From Dactylonectria macrodidyma (taxonomy: Eukaryota; Ascomycota; Sordariomycetes; Hypocreales; Nectriaceae), in assembly GCA_020744425.1 (NCBI GenBank), contig JAGMUV010000019.1, forward strand, positions 992,001 to 1,056,000: a stretch of DNA of 64,000 bases, given 5' to 3'. The notes under the pieces are model-generated. The model ran no database searches. It had not been told where the DNA came from and saw only the letters and a program-made list of their open reading frames with translations. Position numbers and translations under genes: made by a program. Positions within the stretch are counted from its first letter, which is position 1; each line of letters opens with the position of its first letter. Below, one piece after another: positions 57,481 to 64,000 of the stretch.

Positions 57481-57620
57481 GTCCATAGATATTCCTCGTG
57501 GTTCAGATTTTCTTATCACTCTCATCATCTCTCAATTCACACTCTACCTTGGCGGGAAATACTCCATCAAGTAGAATCAACAACCGTTAAGCTTCCCCAC
57601 CATCCTCAACTCCTTTTACG

Positions 57621-59905
57621 ATGCCTCGAGCCAAAGCAACTGCCCGAGCCAGTGGTGAGAAAGCCCAACAAGCCCATTAAGCTCCGATAATTAAACTAAA
57701 TTGTCCAACAGGCCGTACCCGTGAAGAAACCGAGGATGAACATGTTGATGACTCCAGCATCAGCTCCGAGTCAGAGGCCGAAGACAGCGAAACCGACGAC
57801 ACCAGTGACTCGGACAATGATAAGCCCGCCGAAGACTTCACCAAGGTCCTCAATGGAGCCCCAGGCATCAAGCCGCTGAGGAAGAACAGCAAGGGTGAAG
57901 TGCAGGCCGTCCAATTGGGTTACTCTTCGAAGCTCGTAAGCAAGTGGTATCACCATGAGTGTGAATACAACTCGTGCCCTGAGCGATGGGCTGAGTTTGA
58001 CAATGTCGACGATGAGGAAACCGACCTGCGAGCCCGAACATCTGCCATACCCATCATTCATCGCCACCACTATGTCAACAAGCACTGGGTCACCCAGTCC
58101 ATCACTATCCAGGACTCCGCCATGCGGGACGTCCTACGCGTGGTGCTCGCCAAGTACCAGGACCTAGACCTGGACCTGGCAAGCTGGACTTTTGCACCCC
58201 CTTTCATGCCCTTGGTTCACCGCTGGGAAGATCTCAAGACGCACTTCTCAGCTCTTCCTGCTGGCCCTCAGAAGAATGCGGCGATTGCCTTGATCGCATT
58301 CTTGGCCCCTATTGTGGCGTCGTCGGTCCTCTCGCTAGCACAAACCAAGCATACTGGCAAGGTCAGCTTTGAGAATGTCTGGCAGATCTTTCCCCCCAGC
58401 TCGGTGGTCAAGACCAAGTTCTACGGCATCGATACCGTCTGCAGGGTTGTCAAGTACAAGAAGCGACCAGCCGACCGATGCAACCCCGAGGGTTGGGTTA
58501 TTGACATGGAGTATGTCGACTGGAACGGCGAGAGTTCTGGCTGGACTACCACTAGCTTGACCATTTGGAAGTTCGATGGTTTTAAGAAGGTGACTGGTCT
58601 GCCTGTATTCCCCATCTCCTTCTCCCCCGATGCCGCCAAAATCAAGGACGAAATGATATCGAGAGGTCGTAAGTGGGCGGGTCTTCGGGGTTATCACTTC
58701 AAGACGGCCGATGGTACCAAGATCCTGCTCGAGACGGAGGAGCGCCAACAGAGGCCCGTGAGTACAAGTAACCCCCCCAATCAGAGATGTTAATACTAAA
58801 AAGTCCACCATAGGTGTTTGGAAAGGTGTGTGTTGATGCCTATGCGTATTACCGAAGCTGCAACATTGTCAAGCCTTCGCTTCGCCCGGTTTCGGCTGCC
58901 AAACAAGACGAAGATGAAGAGGATGGAGTTGATGAGAGCGAGTCGTTGGATGCGGATGGGTACAAGACAAACTTTTCGGTCGCTCAGGTCGAAACGCGTT
59001 CTAAGGCAAAGGGTCCTGCCGAGCGGGCGGAAGACCTCTCGCCTCTCACCGATGACGAGCTGCTCATGACCACGCCCTGGGTCAAAGCATTCGATCTCAA
59101 GTCCAAGGACTTTTGCGAACTGTGTGTGTCCGACATCAAGGACATGGTCTGGAATGACGAGGCTTTTGAGAAGCTCGTGTTGCCGGGCGGGGAGAAGGAG
59201 CTCGCGTGGACCTTTGTCGAGAACAAGAGCCAGTCCAACTCCGAGTTCGACGACTTCGTCCCCGATAAGGGCCGCGGCCTCATCATCCTGATGTTCGGCC
59301 CGCCCGGCGTCGGCAAGACTTTTACGGCTGAGGCTGTTGCTGAGCGGTCTCGCGTCCCGCTCTACTCGATGAGCGCAGGTGATCTCGGTACAAAGCCTTC
59401 CGAGGTAGAGGATGCGCTGGAGCGCGCCCTCGAGCTCTGCAGGATGTGGAACGCGATGCTGCTCCTGGACGAGGCCGATGTCTTCCTGGGCGAGCGTACC
59501 AACGAGTCGCTGGCCCGCAACGAGCTCGTGTCTATCTTCCTGACCAAGCTGGAGTACTACCAGGGCATCCTGTTCCTGACGACCAACCGCATCTCGAGCA
59601 TCGACCACGCCTTCCAGTCCCGCGTGGATTTGTTCCTGCCATACCGCAACCTCACGAGCGAGGCGAGGCGCCAGGTCTGGAACAACTTCATCGACCGTGC
59701 CGGGCGGGACAAATTTGACGTCGACGACAAGGCGCTGGATCAGCTGTCCGAGCTAAAGCTGAACGGCCGCGAGATCAAGAATCTTATCAAGTCCGCGCAG
59801 CTGCTGTCTCTCAAGAGCTGCGGCAAGGTGCCCATGGATCGCCTTTTGCTGCTCGCTGACAAGCGTGTGCAAGCTCTTAGTGAGCTGGACGGAAACGGGA
59901 AATGA
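57621..59905 (+). CDS. Fungal AAA+ ATPase with N-terminal DUF7025-like domain
   Basis: Three exons: 57621-57654, 57712-58757 and 58814-59905, giving 723 residues. The N-terminus is acidic (about 17-45). The region from about 75 to 420 (LVSKWYHHECEYN, WVIDMEYVDWNGE, FDGFKKVTGLPVFPI) is the domain commonly placed before AAA modules in filamentous fungi. The AAA core has Walker A GPPGVGKT at 522-529 and Walker B LLLDEAD at 576-582; TTNRISSIDHAFQSRVDL carries sensor-1 and the Arg-finger region. The tail has NGREIKNLIKSAQLL (sensor-2 helix). There are no membrane segments. This is a Bcs1/spastin-like orphan group, often expanded and linked to accessory regions; its function is unknown. All catalytic residues look intact. 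Confidence 0.85.
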
Positions 59906-60913
59906 CGGGTGTAGTTAGCGACACGACATGTCGATCTACTTGTGGGTATTAGGGTTCTGCGTACGAGTTCTTTTGTCATCTCCTTTGTCTTCATTCTCGG
60001 CATGTCATGGGCTTCCCTTGCATCTTTTCGTCACTATTTATGCCTTTCCTGTTTTAGACTGATATGTATGCTTTTTTAACAATAAATTCAATGACAATTA
60101 ACTAAGGTGTTGGTCTGTGAATGATTGTTAATTCGTTGCGTTCAAACTCGTAAGTCAGATGTATGTTCCTGTGTCCTGTCAATGACCCTCTCTCCTTGCC
60201 TCTCCTACACACGCACGAGGTGTTCCGACGCTTTTTGACTCGCTGCTGTCTGGAACTGGGCGGCGATAAAAACTTGTTGCGTTATACAACCCCGATAAAA
60301 AAAAACAAAAACTGTGTCACTTTCTGTAAGTACGTTCCTTACAGGACGAGCGCATTATGCGCGCATAAACGACCACCGTTCTATTCGCTGCTGCGATCGT
60401 GGGGCAAATGTGGTGGCAGGCGGTTCAATAAGCAACGCCCAGCAACGACCCAATCGAGGCGAGATGGTAGCAAAGACCAATGCATTCCCGTATTCAACTG
60501 CTTCCGTCCCCACTCAAAGTCTGGCAGATTTACGAGCATCGCGGGATGGGAGCATCTCGTACCCGGATTTGACGGGGTTTCATGATGCTGTTCCCACACG
60601 ATTAAATCGGTTGATGGTTGTTCAGCCACTCATCTGGAGCCTTCTCAGCACGTTGCTTATGATAGTCCCAATGCCAAGCTAATTAGTTGCCCAGCACTAG
60701 ACTTCTTCCAGCACTCAACATGTGCGAAGCCTCAGCTGAGCTCTCAGCTGCGTCTTGAAGTCGGGAGGTTCATTTAATGTAGACCGTTCTCCTCCCACAT
60801 TTCGAAACGGGTCAAAAACATCAGTCGAGATTCCGGCGTTGTTCAATGGCGCAGGTGGGTGCCGCCCGGATCATCTAGCAGATCGCATCATATCAACGGC
60901 TGGTTGACGCATC
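59906..60913. other. Intergenic region
   Basis: 3' flank of the AAA ATPase gene, then upstream DNA of the tetraspan gene. Frames of 107-140 codons at 60163-60682 on both strands lack domain character. An A-rich run is at about 60295-60310. Confidence 0.35.
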
Positions 60914-61734
60914 ATGGCTTCCTTCCAAAGCTCGTCCACGGGAATATGGATCTCGAAGCTATGCCTCCGGATCTGCTCCATTATTTTCTCGGCGATCATC
61001 GTTGCTGTTTCTGCAATTTATGCCTCCAAGTACACCATTGGTCCGATCATCACCATAACTCCCGCGGTACGTTGATGCCGTTATGATTGTTGCTACCCTG
61101 GCCGCTAATTTCAGGTACTCAACACAGGCATTTGTGGCTGTCATCTGGGATTGCATTGAAGCTATATGCGTGTGCGTTAGTACTGGTCACTTCGGCATCC
61201 CGCATGCTTGCGCCGTGTTGGACCTACTCCTGTTGCTCGGATTTGGAGCCGTCACTGTCCTGACAGGCGTCATCTCCTCCAAACTCAGCGATTCGGGATT
61301 TTACATCGCTTATTACCAAGATGAGCAAGGCATCGGATATTTGCGCGTCGCTGTTGCCCTCGGAGCCCTGGCGACGTATGTAACTTGACAAGCCACGCCT
61401 TTTTCACAAGTCATTCGCTAATCTCAAATGCAGTGCTGTACACGTCGCCCTCTTCGCTATAGCATGCTACGAGATTAAGAACAAGGGGATGAGCAGAGTC
61501 GAACCACAGCCACAGATTATCTATGTTCAGACTGGTCCAAACGGCGAGATCATGTCTAGTATTCCTATGGCTCAGATGTACCAACATCCGCAAACGGGAC
61601 ACTCGACGATAGAGGCCCCACCAATGTATTCTCCCACTGCTGAAATCACTCCATTGCATTCACCGCAAAATCACATAGAGATGTCGAACAAGGAGACAAC
61701 CGCTGAAGTTGATGGAGCAGTGAAGGGAATATAA
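60914..61734 (+). CDS. Tetraspan (MARVEL-like) membrane protein
   Basis: Three exons: 60914-61066, 61128-61375 and 61434-61734, giving 233 residues. Helices: about 19-40 (ICSIIFSAIIVAVSAIYA), 52-69 (AFVAVIWDCIEAICVCVS), 80-100 (LDLLLLLGFGAVTVLTG) and 125-145 (ALGALATAVHVALFAIAC). A cytosolic tail of about 85 residues follows, Gln/Pro/Ser-rich with QPQIIYVQTGPNGEIMSSIP and MYQHPQTG. This layout is common in filamentous fungi and resembles MARVEL proteins of eisosomes or endomembranes; function unknown. Intron 1 could end at either TTTCAG (61112) or ACACAG (61127); only the second keeps the frame. The region between would also read as protein in a shifted frame, so a frameshift cannot be excluded. 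Confidence 0.7.
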
Positions 61735-62881
61735 TCTCGACAGATGACTCGTGATGCATTTGAACGAAATCAAGGGATCACGACGTCTCCGTTGTTTTCT
61801 GGGGTGCGTCATCGGCTGACACTGCCTGTTTATTAATATGGAATCAGCCATCATACTGCCGCAAAGATGACCCGGTGACCGAAGAGCTTCCATATGCAAG
61901 CTGAACAAAGGAACTGGCGGGCAGATGAGCGTATTCTGAGGTTGAAGATGTCGTTCCTATCAGAATAAAAGCCTAAAGTCAGCTAAAGTCAGGGTTGGGT
62001 CAGATATGCGAGCCCTTTCCAAACCAACAAGATAATTGCTCTACATTTGGCCTCAGCTGATGTGAGAGCGGCGCACGTACACAAAATTAGAGAGTTTTTC
62101 GAGGATAAAATACTCGACGCACAGTCAACTCGTGTATATTTCTCGTGCATCTCTAGCCTGTATGCTTCATTTCTATCCATGTTTCATCGATGAGAATCTT
62201 GGGCGACATCACGAGCCGTTGGGTAGACCTACTGACAGTCTTACGTCACAGGCAACTCGGCTGTCTAGAAGCCGCAGCGGAGTAAGCTGTCCGTTCCAAG
62301 GGCGAGCCAGTGTCTGGCACAAAGGCAAAAGAAGAAATACATTTTTCTTCTTCACAATTTTAGAATTTTGAACCCTTAATACATCCACCAATTATCGAAC
62401 CTTCCTAATCCTATGAAGATGAAAAACCCAATCCAAGGGTCGTGTTTATCTGCCGCTGAGACACTATTTATACCGATTTATTCTATCCATAAAAGCCTCG
62501 ATGTATTTGACAACTTCCGCGAGAATTTCGGAGTCTCGTGAGATTATGAAGGAGATTATTGATACATTAACTAACTAGTGGATTGGCTGTCCGCTCCATC
62601 GAGGGCGAGTTGCTGCTGGCACAAAGTTAAAAGAAAAACACAGTTCAAGCATTATCAAACCTAATGCTTCCACCGTTATCAAGTTTTTGCAGTTCCATCA
62701 AGTTAGGAAGCTTATATCTTGATGAATATATACGTGGCCGGCCCCAGTAAGCAGGCCCTAATTCTCTTCCCTCAATCAAAGGCACCGCGATACCCCAACA
62801 TTTCCTGCCGCCGAATCCGAACTCCCGATTACGCATTTCGACACGTGGTCTCTCCCATAGCATGGACCATCTTATGCCAAA
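61735..62881. other. Intergenic region
   Basis: Between the tetraspan gene and the CE12-type esterase gene. It contains the direct repeat listed separately and is otherwise A/T-rich without coding features. Confidence 0.35.
62278..62695. repeat. Degenerate direct repeat upstream of the CE12-type gene
   Basis: About 62278-62400 and 62580-62695 share GCTGTCCG-TCCA, AGGGCGAG, CTGGCACAAAG, AAAAGAA(G)AAA-AC and CCACC-TTATC in order. Copies are about 300 bp apart in the promoter side of the esterase gene. They may be a local duplication or remnants of a non-autonomous element; no inverted ends were seen. Confidence 0.45.
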
Positions 62882-63795
62882 ATGAAGCTACGACACCTGT
62901 TATTTCCCGCCATCTTCATCGCTGGGGTCATTTCCTACACCGTCAACTCTACTGCTATTAAGCCGAGGCCGCCGTATTTCTTCCTGGCTGGGGACTCGAC
63001 CGTCGCTCGGGCCTACGGTTGGGGCGATGGATTCTTTCGAAACGTCAAGGTCTCAGCTGATGGCAAAAACTACGGCGTTTGGGGCTCAACGACGGAGACT
63101 TTCCGTGCCGATAAATACTGGGAGAGGCTGCTTGAACAAGTTGCAAAAAAACGGAAGGAGCACCACCTACCGGTGGTGATGATGCAATTTGGTCATTGGC
63201 ATCATGAAAAACACGACAATGGATTCACAATCAACAGGTACCGGGCTGACTTGATGAAGATGACCGTGGAAGTACTGGCCCGTGGCGGGATCGCGGTATG
63301 TATTACCTCCTTGCTTGTCTTTGCTATGTCTATATGCCGGCTAACACCAGCCTGACCTAGATCGTCCTTACACCTCTACCCCACCGAGACTATTGGGGTC
63401 TCAGAATTGAAAAGAGCGAGGAATTCGAGGATTTGCGGCGAGCCGCTCTTGAGGTTGGCAACTTCGGGGCGAAGACCATAGACCTCAACCGGGAGGCCAT
63501 CGACTACTTCAACTCCATTGGCGAGGGACTCGCGCGCAAGTATAGCTACGCAGCCGGAGACACGACGCATCTGAATGAGATGGGCGCGAAAGTGTTTGGG
63601 AGAATGGTCGCCGACCTCTTGGTAAGAAGGGTGCCAGAGCTCTCGCCTTATATCCAGCGCCAAAGAGGAGTAAGCACAAGGATTTGGGCCGGACAATTTA
63701 CGAACGGGGAGGAAGTGACTGGACCTTTCAACGATGATATGGGTCCAGACCTTCCTCCGATGGACGTAGAAACAACCCATCATCTAGAATTATAA
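62882..63795 (+). CDS. Rhamnogalacturonan acetylesterase-like SGNH hydrolase (CE12 type)
   Basis: Two exons, 62882-63295 and 63361-63795, with a 65-nt intron and a phase 0 join, giving 282 residues. The N-terminal hydrophobic segment (LLFPAIFIAGVISYTVNSTA) is a signal peptide. Block I AGDSTVA has the nucleophile Ser39; the Asp/His pair is D205 and H208 in GDTTHLNEMGA. Block II NYGVWGSTTETF keeps the Gly. Block III reads QFGHWHHEKHDNG, where CE12 normally has GHND: the oxyanion Asn is Trp106. The enzyme would remove acetyl groups from rhamnogalacturonan so that lyases can act, consistent with the PL11 lyase nearby. Whether the altered block III enzyme is active is uncertain. Confidence 0.8.
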
Positions 63796-64000
63796 AATTG
63801 GTACGATTGGACATGTACTTACATCGACAAAATCACATGAATGCTTTAATCTGGCTCCACTCAGTGATTGTTCTCTTCTGTGGGATACTTTTGAGACTCA
63901 AGCTTCTCTATCTCTTAGTCGCAAAATCCGGCTACATACATCTCTAGTTGCTTCAAATCTTGGCACTTCTAGGCGACATCATCTGCCGACTCATTCTATG

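Noticed and set aside
60163..60682. Overlapping 107-140 codon frames
   Set aside because: No family, no splice signals that extend them and no consistent codon bias.

Overview
The window is nuclear DNA of a filamentous ascomycete, most likely a sordariomycete. Evidence: short GT-AG introns of about 40-170 nt with CTAAC/CTGAC-like branch sites, a recognisable NST1, Rho2, Tma20 and mitochondrial mL40, a tRNA with an intron, and plant-cell-wall enzymes. The genus is not resolved. Exon coordinates were worked out by hand from splice signals and reading-frame continuity.

Layout. 0-14.5 kb is mostly housekeeping: a frame-broken collagen-like protein, an ADP-ribosylglycohydrolase, an SDR divergent from a dihydroxyacetone-synthase-type transketolase, an unknown protein, a Gln-rich protein with an acidic tail, mitochondrial ribosomal protein mL40 and a Rho2 GTPase that contains a 6-nt microexon. 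14.5-19.9 kb is a long repeat-bearing region without genes. 19.9-30 kb holds NST1, a Cys-rich membrane-anchored protein, a small I78-type protease inhibitor and Tma20/MCT-1. 30-49 kb is accessory in character: degenerate duplications, an unknown large protein, an Asn/Asp-repeat secreted protein, an MFS transporter, a CorA-like protein, a small secreted Cys-rich protein, a divergent SDR and a TPR-like protein. 49-64 kb holds a beta-lactamase-fold esterase, a PL11 rhamnogalacturonan lyase, tRNA-Ala(CGC), an MCT-type transporter, an AAA ATPase, a tetraspan membrane protein and a CE12-type rhamnogalacturonan acetylesterase. The PL11 and CE12 enzymes act on the same polymer and lie about 10 kb apart.

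Most interesting signal: three minus-strand genes in the accessory part (ends at 30975, 42829 and 46494) each carry exactly one in-frame TAG, with protein-like sequence continuing in the same frame. In each case the TAG can be drawn in the loop of a local RNA hairpin, and changing UAG to UGG would give Trp. This is the signature described for ADAR-independent A-to-I mRNA editing in fungal sexual stages (Fusarium, Neurospora), where UAG-interrupted 'pseudogenes' are restored. It is an inference and needs RNA data. Alternatives (pseudogenes, readthrough, a cryptic intron in one case) are stated.
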